NCBI GenBank assembly: GCA_035690905.1
Contig: DASSKA010000148.1
Span: 1-8,335, forward strand
DNA: 8,335 bases
Direction: 5' to 3'
DNA from: DASSKA01 sp035690905
GTDB lineage: Bacteria; Actinomycetota; Actinomycetes; Propionibacteriales; Nocardioidaceae
Shown here: positions 1-8,335 of the stretch, one piece after another
Position numbering within the stretch: position 1 is the first letter of the stretch
How the letters are laid out: every line of letters begins with the position of its first letter
Made by a program: the position numbers and the translations under genes
The notes under the pieces: generated by a model
Databases searched by the model: none
The model's input: the letters and a program-made list of their open reading frames with translations, nothing else
What the model was told of the DNA's origin: nothing

Positions 1-1
1 A

Positions 2-295
2 GGTCAAGTGGCGGTCGTCGGCATGCCGCACCCCGACTGGGGGGAAGCCGTCGTCGCCTTCGTCGTCCCCGGCCCGGATGCCGTTGACGAGGACGTCCTG
101 GAGGCTCACTGCCGCGTTCGGCTGTCCGCCTACAAGCGGCCCAAGGCCATCAGGCAGGTGAAGAGCCTCCCGCTCACCGCCTACGGGAAGGTGGACAAGA
201 AGCTGCTGCGGGCAACCTGGCCCGGATGGCCGACGGACGTTCCCCGCGCCGACCGGATCAAGAACGAAGGCGGGTCGGGGCTGCCGATCGCCTGA
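2..295 (+). CDS. AMP-forming acyl-CoA synthetase-like enzyme, C-terminal fragment (5' end outside window)
   Basis: This is the C-terminal lid domain of an ANL-superfamily adenylate-forming enzyme, the family that activates carboxylic acids with ATP and usually passes them to CoA. The frame is already open at the left edge (codons from position 2), and 97 codons are visible before TGA at 293-295. Visible landmarks are VAVVGMPHPDWGEAVVAFVV, typical of the start of the C-terminal domain; LSAYKRPK; and the A10-type motif PLTAYGKVDKK. The A10 lysine (codon 188-190) is the residue that in this family contacts the adenylate during acid activation. About 30 residues follow the A10 motif, a slightly longer tail than the minimum. 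The substrate cannot be told from this domain: fatty acid, cyclic acid and aromatic acid CoA ligases all share it. Nothing in the fragment links it to the glycogen genes; it is co-directional with glgX, 25 bases upstream. Family assignment is firm, exact activity unknown. Confidence 0.92.
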   Translation, partial: GQVAVVGMPHPDWGEAVVAFVVPGPDAVDEDVLEAHCRVRLSAYKRPKAIRQVKSLPLTAYGKVDKKLLRATWPGWPTDVPRADRIKNEGGSGLPIA

Positions 296-308
296 CACTG
301 GGCTCGGT

Positions 309-321
309 CACAATGGGTCGG
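309..321 (+). promoter_or_regulatory. Candidate -10 element and leaderless start of glgX
   Basis: CACAAT (309-314) resembles the actinobacterial SigA -10 consensus TANNNT except at its first base. Six bases separate it from the GTG at 321, so a transcript starting 7 bases after the hexamer would begin at the start codon itself. There is no Shine-Dalgarno-like sequence in front of the GTG, which fits a leaderless mRNA. No -35 hexamer is seen at a 16-19 base spacing. This is an inference from geometry; glgX might instead be read through from the upstream acyl-CoA synthetase gene. Confidence 0.35.
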
Positions 322-2444
322 TGACGGAGATCTGGCCCGGTGAGCACCAGCCGCTGGGTGCCACCTGGGGCGCCCAGGCCACCAACTTCGCGGTCTACGC
401 CCCGGAGGGGACCCGGGCGTGGGTGTGCCTGTTCGACGAGGAGGGTGGCGGCGAGCGCGAGCTGCGGGTGCCACTGACCGAGCACACGCTCGGCATCTGG
501 CACGGCGCGGTGCCGGGGATCCCGGCCGGGCAGCGCTACGGCTTCCGGGTGGACGGACCGTGGAACCCCGAGCACGGGCTGGTGTTCAACCCGGCCAAGC
601 TGCTGCTCGATCCCTACGCCCGGGCGGTCAGCGGGTCCGTCGTGCACCACCCGGCGCTGTACGGGCATCGGGCGGCCGGCGCGGCCCGGCGGTCATGGGT
701 GCCCGACCCGCGCGACTCCGCGCCGTACACCGCGCGCTCGGTGGTGGTGCGTGACGACTTCGACTGGGGCGACGACCAGCCGCGGCGGCGGGTCCGCTGG
801 ACGGACACCGTGGTCTACGAGCTGCACGTCAAGGGGTTCACCGCGCTGCACGACCGGGTCCCCGAGCACCTGCGCGGGACCTACGCGGGGCTGGCCACGC
901 CCGCGGTGGTCGACTACCTGCGTGACCTGGGGGTCACCAGCGTGGAGCTGCTGCCGGTGCACCAGTTCGTCTCCGAGCCGGCCCTCGCCGAGCGGGGGCA
1001 GGCGAACTACTGGGGCTACAACTCCATCGGGTTCTTCGCGCCCCACGGCGCCTACAGCGCGACCGGCGACCGCGGCCAGCAGGTCACCGAGTTCAAGCAG
1101 ATGGTCAAGACGCTGCACCAGGCCGGGCTCGAGGTCATCCTGGACGTGGTCTACAACCACACCGCCGAGGGCGGCCCGGCCGGACCGACGCTCAGCTTCC
1201 GCGGGCTGGACGACCGGGGCTACTACAAGCGCGCCGAGGGCGGCCACTACTGGGACGTGACCGGCTGCGGGAACACCGTGGACGCGTCGTACCCGGCGGC
1301 GCTGCGGATGATTCTCGACTCGCTGCGCTACTGGGTCACCGAGATGCACGTGGACGGCTTCCGGTTCGACCTGGCGCCGGCCCTGACCCGCACCGGGCAC
1401 CGGGTGGACATGGGCGGCCACTTCCTGACCACGCTCTCCCAGGACCCGGTGCTGCGGCAGGTGAAGCTGATCGCGGAGCCGTGGGACGCCAGCGGTGACG
1501 GTTACCAGGTCGGCAACTTCCCGCCGCCGTGGTGCGAGTGGAACGACCGCTACCGGGACACCATCCGGGACTTCTGGCGGGTCCAGTCAGGCGGCATCCG
1601 GGAGGTGGCGACGCGGCTGGCGGGGTCCAGTGACCTGTACGCCGACGACGGCCGCTCGCCGTACGCCTCGGTCAACTTCATCACCGCCCACGACGGCTTC
1701 ACGCTGCGCGACCTGGTGTCCTACAACCACAAGCACAACCTGGCCAACGGCGAACAGAACCGGGACGGCACCGACGACAACCGGTCCTGGAACTGCGGCG
1801 TGGAGGGCGCTACGGACGACCCGGAGGTGAACGCGCTGCGCCGGCGGCAGGCAGCGAACCTGATGCTCACGCTGTGCTTGTCCGCCGGGGTGCCGATGAT
1901 CACCGCCGGCGACGAGCGCGGCCGCACCCAGCGCGGGAACAACAACGCCTACGCCCACGACAACGAGCTGTCCTGGATGGACTGGTGGCCCGATGACGCG
2001 TGGCTGGACCTGTACGAGCTGACCAAGGCCGCACTGCGGCTGCGTCGCGAGCACCCCGCCCTGCGTCAGCGGCACTTCCTCGAGGGCCGGCCGACCGTCG
2101 AGGGCGGCCCCAAGGACCTGGCCTGGATCCATCCCGACGGCCACCAGATGACCGAGGAGGACTGGTTCGACGAGGGCCTGCACATGTTCGGGATGTTCGT
2201 GTCCGGCGACCCGCTGCGCGCCCCCGGCTCGCGCGGCGAGGTGCTGCGCGACTCCTCGTTCATGATCTGGTTCAACGCCCACCCGGAGGCGGGCAAGGCG
2301 ACGCTGCCCTACCAGTGGATCCACGAGGCTGAGGTGGTGCTCAGCACCGACGAGCACCACCAGGTCGGCAGCAGCATCCACGCCGGGTCGCTGTTCTCCG
2401 TCGCGCCGCGCTCGCTGGTAGTGCTCCGGGAGGCCGGCCGCTAG
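321..2444 (+). CDS. glgX: Glycogen debranching enzyme GlgX (isoamylase-type, GH13)
   Basis: GlgX hydrolyses alpha-1,6 branch points of glycogen, best on the short limit branches left by glycogen phosphorylase. It acts in the cytosol; no signal peptide is seen. At 707 residues it has the normal family length. An N-terminal CBM48-like beta-sandwich (about residues 8-105, opening with LGATWGAQATNFAVYAPEG) precedes the GH13 barrel. Catalytic motifs are intact: DVVYNH (275-280), nucleophile Asp350 in DGFRFD, acid/base Glu386 in IAEPWD, and stabilising Asp458 in TAHDGFTLRD. The family signatures GRTQRGNNNAYAHDNELSW and the C-terminal SSFMIWFNAH stretch are also present. The GTG at 321 is chosen because the protein then begins TEIWPGEHQPLGATW, as family members do; no ribosome binding site precedes it. 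It converges on glgP, whose product creates its substrate, and overlaps it by 4 bases. The related TreX (maltooligosyl-trehalose pathway debranching) is nearly indistinguishable by sequence, but neighbouring glgP favours GlgX. Confidence 0.95.
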   Translation: MTEIWPGEHQPLGATWGAQATNFAVYAPEGTRAWVCLFDEEGGGERELRVPLTEHTLGIWHGAVPGIPAGQRYGFRVDGPWNPEHGLVFNPAKLLLDPYARAVSGSVVHHPALYGHRAAGAARRSWVPDPRDSAPYTARSVVVRDDFDWGDDQPRRRVRWTDTVVYELHVKGFTALHDRVPEHLRGTYAGLATPAVVDYLRDLGVTSVELLPVHQFVSEPALAERGQANYWGYNSIGFFAPHGAYSATGDRGQQVTEFKQMVKTLHQAGLEVILDVVYNHTAEGGPAGPTLSFRGLDDRGYYKRAEGGHYWDVTGCGNTVDASYPAALRMILDSLRYWVTEMHVDGFRFDLAPALTRTGHRVDMGGHFLTTLSQDPVLRQVKLIAEPWDASGDGYQVGNFPPPWCEWNDRYRDTIRDFWRVQSGGIREVATRLAGSSDLYADDGRSPYASVNFITAHDGFTLRDLVSYNHKHNLANGEQNRDGTDDNRSWNCGVEGATDDPEVNALRRRQAANLMLTLCLSAGVPMITAGDERGRTQRGNNNAYAHDNELSWMDWWPDDAWLDLYELTKAALRLRREHPALRQRHFLEGRPTVEGGPKDLAWIHPDGHQMTEEDWFDEGLHMFGMFVSGDPLRAPGSRGEVLRDSSFMIWFNAHPEAGKATLPYQWIHEAEVVLSTDEHHQVGSSIHAGSLFSVAPRSLVVLREAGR
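2441..2444. other. CTAG palindrome giving both stop codons of convergent glgX and glgP
   Basis: On the plus strand TAG at 2442-2444 ends glgX. On the minus strand TAG, the complement of 2441-2443, ends glgP. The two genes thus share a self-complementary CTAG, with no intergenic DNA. No GC hairpin followed by a T run lies on either strand around it, so each transcript must either end inside the opposite gene or use another termination mode. Confidence 0.95.
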
Positions 2445-5035
2445 GACGAGGCCAGCGTGACCCGGCCGAGCTCCGCCGGGGCGACCAGGTGCTCGTTGCT
2501 GGGCAGCACCCGGGCGGTGTAGCCGAACGGGCCGGTGGTCGACAGCGCGACGGTGCCTTCGAAGCGGTGCCGGCCGCCCTCGTAGCTCTGGGCCAGCCGC
2601 AGCGACTCGGTGCGGGTGTCGACGAGGGTCTCCTCGTGCGGCACCCGTCCGTAGACGACCTGCACGTCGACGTCCCCGGGGTCCAGGTCACCCAGCGAGA
2701 CGTAGGCCACCACCTCCATGGCGGCGCCGAGCTCGGGCGCGTCGCCGATCCCGCTGGACTCGACGTGGTCGATGCTCACGGCTGCCCAGTGCTCGCGGAT
2801 CCGCTCCTTCCAGGCGGCCAGCTCACGCGCCGCCTTGTAGGCCCCGTTCAGCGCCCGGGAGCTGCTCGCGGACGGGGTGTAGAGCCGTTCGACGTACTCC
2901 CCCAGCATCCGGCTAGCCAGCACCTTCGGCCCGAGCGAGGTCAGCGTGTGCCGCACCATCTCGATCCAGCGCAGCGGCAGGCCGTCGCGATCGTGGTCGT
3001 AGAACCGCGGCGCGACCTCGTTCTCGACGAGCTCGTAGAGGGCCGCGGCCTCCAGGTCGTCACGCCGCTCCGCGTCGTCGACACCGTCGGCGGACGGGAT
3101 CGCCCAGCCGTTGTTGCCGTCGTACCACTCGTCCCACCAGCCGTCGAGGATGGACAGGTTCAGCCCGCCGTTCAGCGCCGCCTTCATCCCGGAGGTGCCG
3201 CACGCCTCGTAGGGGCGCAGCGGGTTGTTCAGCCACACGTCGCAGCCCGGGTACAGCGGCTTGGCCATCGCGATGTCGTAGTCGGGCAGGAACACGATCC
3301 GGTGGCGGACCTCCGGGTCGTCGGCGAACCGGACGATGTCCTGGATCAGCCGCTTGCCGCCCTCGTCCGCGGGGTGTGCCTTTCCGGCGATCACGATCTG
3401 CACAGGGCGCTCCGGGTGCAGCAGCAGCCGCTTGAGCCGCTCCGGATCGCGCAGCATCAGCGTCAGCCGCTTGTACGACGGGACGCGGCGCGCGAACCCG
3501 ATCGTGAGCACGTCCGGGTCGAGCACGGAGCCGATCCAGCCCAGCTCGGCCCGGGACGCGCCGCGCTGCCGCCACGAGTCGGCCAGCCGACGCCGGGCGT
3601 CCTGGACCAGCCGGTCACGCAGCACCCGCTTGGTCTTCCAGATGTCGCGGGCCTCGATGCGGTCGGCGGCCGCGAACACCTCGTCCGGGCGGTCGTCGTC
3701 CGGCTGGAGCCCGGGGTTCATCCCGACGCCGCGGGCCAGGTCGAAGACCTCCGGGGCCACCCAGGTGGGTGCGTGCACGCCGTTGGTGATCGAGATGATC
3801 GGCCGCTCACCGGTGTCGAAGCCGGGCCAGAGCCCGCCGAACATCTCCCGGCTCACCTGGCCGTGCAGGGTGGAGACCCCGTTGGCCCGCTGGGCGAGCC
3901 GGAAGCCCATCACCGCCATGTTGAACACCGACGGGTCCCCGCCCGGGTAGTCCTCGCAGCCGAGCTCCAAGATGTCGTCGACGGGCACGCCGTAGGAGGC
4001 GTTGTCGCCGCCGAAGTACTGCTCGATCAGCTCCCGAGGGAACCTGTCGATGCCGGCCGGCACCGGGGTGTGGGTGGTGAACACCGTGCCTGCCCGGGAC
4101 ACCTCGAGCGCGGTCGGGAAGTCCAGCCCGTCCGGCGCGTCCTCGGTGAGCTCGCGGATCCGCTCCAGGCCCAGGAAACCGGCGTGCCCCTCGTTGGTGT
4201 GGAACACCTCGGGCGCAGGCGCGCCGGTGATCCGGGCGTAGGTGCGCAGCGCGCGCACCCCGCCGATGCCGAGCAGCATCTCCTGACGGAGCCGGTGCTC
4301 GGTGTTCCCGCCGTACAGCCGGTCGGTGACGGTTCGGACGTGCTCTCCGCTGTTTTCTTCAACGTCGGAGTCGAGCAGCAGCAGGGGCACCCGGCCGACC
4401 TGAGCCACCCAGATCCGCGCGGCCAGCGTCTGGCCGCCCGGCAGGCCGATCCCGACCTTCGCCGGGGTGCCGTCGGCCTCGCGCAGCAGCGAGAGCGGCA
4501 GCCCGTCGGGGTCCTGCAGCGGGTAGCGCTCCACCTGCCAGCCGTCGCGGGACAGCGACTGCCGGAAGTAGCCGTGCCGGTAGAGCAGACCCACGCCGAC
4601 GATCGGCACGCCGAGGTCGCTGGCGGTCTTCAGGTGGTCACCGGCCAGGATGCCGAGCCCGCCGGAGTACTGCGGGAGCACCGCGGTGATCCCGAACTCC
4701 GGGGAGAAGTAGGCGATGCACCGCGGTCGCTCGCCCGCCAGCCCCTGGTACCAGCGGTCGGCGCTCAGGTAGCGGTCCAGGTCGTCGGCGACCCCGCCCA
4801 GCCGGGCGAGGAAGTCCTCGTCCGCGGCCAGCTCCTGCAGCCGCTGCGTGCTCACCTCGCCAAGCAGCCGCACCGGATCGTGGCCGCAGCCTTCCCAGAT
4901 CTCCGGGTCGACCGCAGCGAACAGCTGCTGGGTCTCGGGGTGCCAGGACCAGCGCAGGTTGCCGGCCAGCCGGCCGAGCGGTGCCAGCGGCGCGGGCAGC
5001 ACCGGGCGCACGGTGAATCGGCGGATTGCTCTCAC
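2441..5035 (-). CDS. glgP: Alpha-glucan (glycogen) phosphorylase, GT35 with DUF3417-type N-terminus
   Basis: GlgP uses phosphate and pyridoxal 5'-phosphate to release glucose 1-phosphate from the non-reducing ends of glycogen, in the cytosol. From the GTG at 5035 it has 864 residues, matching the roughly 850-residue actinobacterial branch (the Mycobacterium Rv1328 type) rather than the shorter or animal-like forms. Residues 1-100 form the DUF3417-like region (LAGNLRWSWHPETQQLFAAVD). Then come FSPEFG (110-115), GGLGILAGDHLK (125-136), the NEGHAGF stretch, and EACGTSGMKAALNGGLN, in which Lys618 is the expected PLP-bound lysine. The GTG at 5035 is preferred because it gives VRAIRRFTVR at the N-terminus, as in relatives. 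A start 33 codons upstream (5134) adds a non-conserved Ser/Arg/Pro-rich stretch and would overlap glgE. No Shine-Dalgarno precedes 5035. The gene is divergent from glgE and convergent with glgX. The exact chain-length preference (glycogen versus maltodextrin) cannot be read from sequence. Confidence 0.95.
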   Translation of the reverse strand: MRAIRRFTVRPVLPAPLAPLGRLAGNLRWSWHPETQQLFAAVDPEIWEGCGHDPVRLLGEVSTQRLQELAADEDFLARLGGVADDLDRYLSADRWYQGLAGERPRCIAYFSPEFGITAVLPQYSGGLGILAGDHLKTASDLGVPIVGVGLLYRHGYFRQSLSRDGWQVERYPLQDPDGLPLSLLREADGTPAKVGIGLPGGQTLAARIWVAQVGRVPLLLLDSDVEENSGEHVRTVTDRLYGGNTEHRLRQEMLLGIGGVRALRTYARITGAPAPEVFHTNEGHAGFLGLERIRELTEDAPDGLDFPTALEVSRAGTVFTTHTPVPAGIDRFPRELIEQYFGGDNASYGVPVDDILELGCEDYPGGDPSVFNMAVMGFRLAQRANGVSTLHGQVSREMFGGLWPGFDTGERPIISITNGVHAPTWVAPEVFDLARGVGMNPGLQPDDDRPDEVFAAADRIEARDIWKTKRVLRDRLVQDARRRLADSWRQRGASRAELGWIGSVLDPDVLTIGFARRVPSYKRLTLMLRDPERLKRLLLHPERPVQIVIAGKAHPADEGGKRLIQDIVRFADDPEVRHRIVFLPDYDIAMAKPLYPGCDVWLNNPLRPYEACGTSGMKAALNGGLNLSILDGWWDEWYDGNNGWAIPSADGVDDAERRDDLEAAALYELVENEVAPRFYDHDRDGLPLRWIEMVRHTLTSLGPKVLASRMLGEYVERLYTPSASSSRALNGAYKAARELAAWKERIREHWAAVSIDHVESSGIGDAPELGAAMEVVAYVSLGDLDPGDVDVQVVYGRVPHEETLVDTRTESLRLAQSYEGGRHRFEGTVALSTTGPFGYTARVLPSNEHLVAPAELGRVTLASS

Positions 5036-5047
5036 CAGGAAACGGTA
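5036..5047 (-). promoter_or_regulatory. Candidate -10 element and leaderless start of glgP
   Basis: Read on the minus strand, TACCGT (5047 down to 5042) fits TANNNT exactly. The six bases TTCCTG follow, then GTG at 5035. Initiation 7 bases after the hexamer would place the 5' end on the start codon. No purine-rich ribosome binding site exists between the hexamer and GTG, which also supports a leaderless message. No clear -35 is seen at 16-18 bases upstream. Confidence 0.45.
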
Positions 5048-5067
5048 ACCAACGCTGGACCGGCCAC

Positions 5068-5096
5068 TTGCACGGCCCTGGGCGATCGGACAGATT
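5068..5096 (+). promoter_or_regulatory. Candidate promoter of the glgE-treS operon
   Basis: TTGCAC (5068-5073, sharing TTG with the -35 consensus) lies 17 bases before CAGATT (5091-5096, partial match to TANNNT). Six bases later comes the ATG of glgE at 5103, so the predicted first transcribed base is the A of ATG. The only G-rich run in front of the ATG (5097-5100) is two bases from it, too close to act as a Shine-Dalgarno. Both hexamers are weak matches, so the call rests mainly on spacing. Confidence 0.35.
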
Positions 5097-5102
5097 GGGG
5101 AC

Positions 5103-7075
5103 ATGGTTGGACGAATCCCTGTCACGGACGTCACACCGGTGGTGGGTTGTGGCCGCTACCCCGCCAAGGCCGCGGTCGGCGAGCCCTTCGAGGTGACCGC
5201 GCTGGTGTTCCGTGAGGGCCACGACGCCCTCAACGCCGACGTGGTGCTCACCGACCCCGATGGTGTGGACCAGACCGCGGTGCGGATGCGCAAGGACCCG
5301 CAGGAGCCGGACCTGTGGCGGGCCACGGTCTCCGGGGACCGGCCCGGAGGGTGGACGTTCCGGGTGGAGGGCTGGAGCGACCCGGTGGCGACCTGGCGGC
5401 ACAACGCCGAGATCAAGATCCCCGCCGAGATCGACGTCGAGCTGATGTTCACCGAGGGCGCCCTGCTGCTCGAGCGGCTGGCCTCCGCGCTCCCCAGGCG
5501 GGGCAACGAGCAGCGCATCGTGCGCGACGCGCTGACCGGGATCCGGGACGGCAGCCGGCCCCCGGCGGCCCGCTACGCCGCGGCCGTCTCGCCCGCCGTC
5601 GACGAGGTGCTCGCCCGGCACCCGTTGCGCGACCTGGTCACCGCCGAGGGCCCGTTCCCGGTTCAGGTGGACCGGTCCCGCGCGCTGTTCGGGTCCTGGT
5701 ACGAGATGTTCCCGCGCTCGGAGGGCGCCCACCTCGACGCGACCACCGGGCGGGTGGTGTCCGGGACGTTCGCCACCGCCGCCAAGCGGCTGGACGCGGT
5801 CGCCGCGATGGGCTTCGACGTGGTTTACCTGCCGCCGATCCACCCGATCGGGCGCGTGAACCGCAAGGGCCCGAACAACACCCTGGTCGCCGACGAGGAC
5901 GACCCCGGCTCGCCGTGGGCGATCGGTGCCGCCGAAGGCGGGCACGACGCCGTACACCCCGACCTCGGCACGCTCGCGGACTTCGACGACTTCGTACGAC
6001 GGGCGGGCGAGCTCGGCCTGGAGGTCGCGCTGGACCTCGCCCTGCAGGCCGCCCCCGACCACCCGTGGGTGGAGTCCCACCCCGAGTGGTTCACCACCCG
6101 CGCGGACGGCAGTATCGCCTACGCGGAGAACCCGCCGAAGAAGTACCAGGACATCTACCCGGTCAACTTCGACAACGACCCGAAGGGCATCTACGCGGAG
6201 GTGCTGCGCGTCGTACGCCACTGGATGGCGCACGGCGTGCGGATCTTCCGCGTGGACAACCCGCACACCAAGCCGGTGGAGTTCTGGGAGTGGCTGATCG
6301 GCGAGGTCCGCCAGACCGACCCGGACGTGCTCTTCCTCGCCGAGGCGTTCACGAACCCGGCGATGATGCGCACCCTGGCGACGGTCGGCTTCCACCAGTC
6401 CTACACCTACTTCACGTGGCGCAACGCCAAGTGGGAGCTCGAGGCCTACCTCAGCGAGCTGTCCCACGAGACAAGCCACGTGCTGCGCCCGAACCTGTTC
6501 GTGAACACCCCCGACATCCTGCACGCCTACCTGCAGTACGGCGGGCCGGCGGCGTTCAAGATCCGGGCCACGATCGCGGCGACCGCCGCGCCGACCTGGG
6601 GCATGTACGCCGGCTTCGAGCTCTTCGAGCACGTCGCGGTCCGGCCGGGCAGCGAGGAGTACCTCGACTCCGAGAAGTACCAGATCCGGATCCGGGACTG
6701 GGAGTCCGCGGAGGCGGAGGGGCGCTCCCTCGCGCCGTACCTCGCCCGGCTCAACGAGATCCGCCGCGCGCACCCGGCGCTGCAGCTGCTCCGCAACCTC
6801 ACCATCCACCACTCCGACGACGAGTCGATCCTGGTCTTCTCCAAGTCCGACGACGAGGAGGACACCGTCCTCGTGGTCGTCAACGTCGACCCGCACGCGG
6901 CGCGGGAGACCACGGTGCACTTGGACATGCCCGCGTTGGGTATGGACTGGCAGGACACGTTCATGGTGCACGACGAGCTCACCGAGCAGAGCTGGCGGTG
7001 GGGCGAGCACAACTACGTGCGCCTGGACCCGTTCACCCAGCCCGCTCACATCTTCACCGTCCGGAGGCCCTACCG

Positions 7076-7079
<4 letters not shown>
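5103..7079 (+). CDS. glgE: Alpha-1,4-glucan:maltose-1-phosphate maltosyltransferase GlgE (GH13_3)
   Basis: GlgE transfers maltosyl units from alpha-maltose 1-phosphate to the non-reducing end of alpha-1,4-glucans, releasing phosphate; it is the polymerising step of the TreS-Mak-GlgE-GlgB route in actinobacteria. The protein has 658 residues, within the family's usual 650-700. The N-terminal beta-sandwich opens with TPVVGCGRYPAKAAVGE. A helical insert follows, then the GH13 barrel with PIHPIGRVNRKGPNN (245-259) and NPPKKYQDIYPVNFDND. The catalytic residues are nucleophile Asp385 (RVDNPHTKP), acid/base Glu414 (LAEAFTNP) and Asp471 (NTPDIL). Their spacings of 29 and 57 residues match those I recall for Streptomyces coelicolor GlgE (394, 423, 480). 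PVEFWEWLI and QSYTYFTWRN are further hallmarks. The ATG at 5103 is chosen because the conserved N-terminus begins soon after it; no ribosome binding site is visible. It is the first gene of an operon with treS, whose start overlaps its stop. The enzyme looks intact. Confidence 0.97.
7063..7067 (+). promoter_or_regulatory. Shine-Dalgarno GGAGG for treS, inside the end of glgE
   Basis: GGAGG lies 8 bases before the treS GTG at 7076, within the last codons of glgE. It is the only strong ribosome binding site in the window and decides the treS start. Its presence in front of the internal operon gene contrasts with its absence in front of glgX, glgP and glgE. Confidence 0.85.

Positions 7080-8335
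<1,256 letters not shown>

Larger units (their letters stand above)
5036..5102. promoter_or_regulatory. Divergent glgP / glgE-treS promoter region
   Basis: This 67-bp spacer is the only real intergenic region in the window and must drive both glgP leftward and glgE-treS rightward. It holds a candidate promoter for each direction, listed separately. The two -10 candidates are about 43 bases apart, with their upstream regions interleaved, so RNA polymerase binding at one could interfere with the other. GGTAACC (5044-5050) is an odd-length palindrome overlapping the glgP -10. I recognise no established operator such as a LacI-family site with full symmetry. Confidence 0.7.

Noticed and set aside
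292..297. CTGACA, a 5/6 match to the -35 consensus upstream of glgX
   Set aside because: It lies only 11 bases before the CACAAT hexamer, too close for a sigma-70-type promoter, and it overlaps the stop codon of the upstream gene.
307..325. Inverted repeat GTCAC ... GTGAC around the glgX start
   Set aside because: Only five base pairs with a nine-base loop; likely chance in this composition and not extended on either side.
1587..2381. Antisense frame of 264 codons within glgX (and similarly 693-1421)
   Set aside because: Shadow frames of glgX; no domain, no ribosome binding site, biased composition.
2432..2439. GGCCGGCC palindrome near the glgX-glgP junction, considered as part of a terminator
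   Set aside because: It is within coding sequence, has no T run after it on either strand, and a perfect 8-base GC palindrome has no loop for a hairpin.
5044..5050. GGTAACC as a possible operator in the divergent region
   Set aside because: Too short to assign to a regulator and it coincides with the -10 candidate of glgP; kept only as a remark in the promoter region entry.
2489..5215. A 908-codon open frame on the plus strand opposite glgP
   Set aside because: It is antisense to an intact, fully conserved glgP. Its translation is a His/Val/Arg/Pro/Gly/Gln-rich string with no recognisable domain, as expected for the shadow frame of GC-rich genes with few TA-containing stops.
4638..7049. An 803-codon open frame on the minus strand opposite glgE and running into the glgP 5' part
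   Set aside because: Same low-information Val/Arg/Gly/His composition. Its last part is glgP read in the wrong frame, and it crosses the glgP-glgE promoter region. glgE on the other strand explains the DNA fully.

Overview
The window comes from a GC-rich actinobacterium. Almost every third codon position is G or C, two of the four complete or nearly complete genes start with GTG and a third (glgP) is best started at a GTG, and the gene set (GlgE, TreS and a DUF3417-type GlgP) is typical of actinobacteria. I cannot name the genus from the sequence alone. About 98% of the window is coding. I see no RNA genes, mobile elements, CRISPR arrays or convincing terminators.

Layout. Positions 2-295 (+) hold the C-terminal end of an AMP-forming acyl-CoA synthetase-like enzyme, cut by the left edge and apparently unrelated to the rest. 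It is followed, after 25 bases, by glgX (321-2444, +), the glycogen debranching enzyme. glgX meets glgP (2441-5035, -), an alpha-glucan phosphorylase, tail to tail. The two stop codons share one CTAG tetranucleotide. A 67-bp spacer (5036-5102) separates glgP from the divergent pair glgE (5103-7079, +; maltosyltransferase) and treS (7076-8335, +; trehalose synthase, cut by the right edge). treS starts inside the glgE stop codon (GTGA).

How the genes work together. TreS interconverts trehalose and maltose. A maltokinase (Mak/Pep2, not in the window but expected downstream) makes maltose 1-phosphate. GlgE adds maltosyl units to alpha-1,4-glucan, and a branching enzyme (GlgB, also expected downstream) branches it. 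On the breakdown side, GlgP shortens outer chains to glucose 1-phosphate and GlgX removes the limit branches. The window is therefore a compact alpha-glucan synthesis/degradation locus, with one short divergent promoter region between a degradation gene (glgP) and the synthesis operon (glgE-treS).

The most interesting non-coding signal is that glgX, glgP and glgE all lack a usable Shine-Dalgarno sequence, and each has a -10-like hexamer ending exactly 7 bases before the first base of the start codon. This is the geometry of leaderless actinobacterial mRNAs. treS, internal to its operon, instead has a clear GGAGG. I found no evidence of an undescribed system; the enzymes look canonical and intact.
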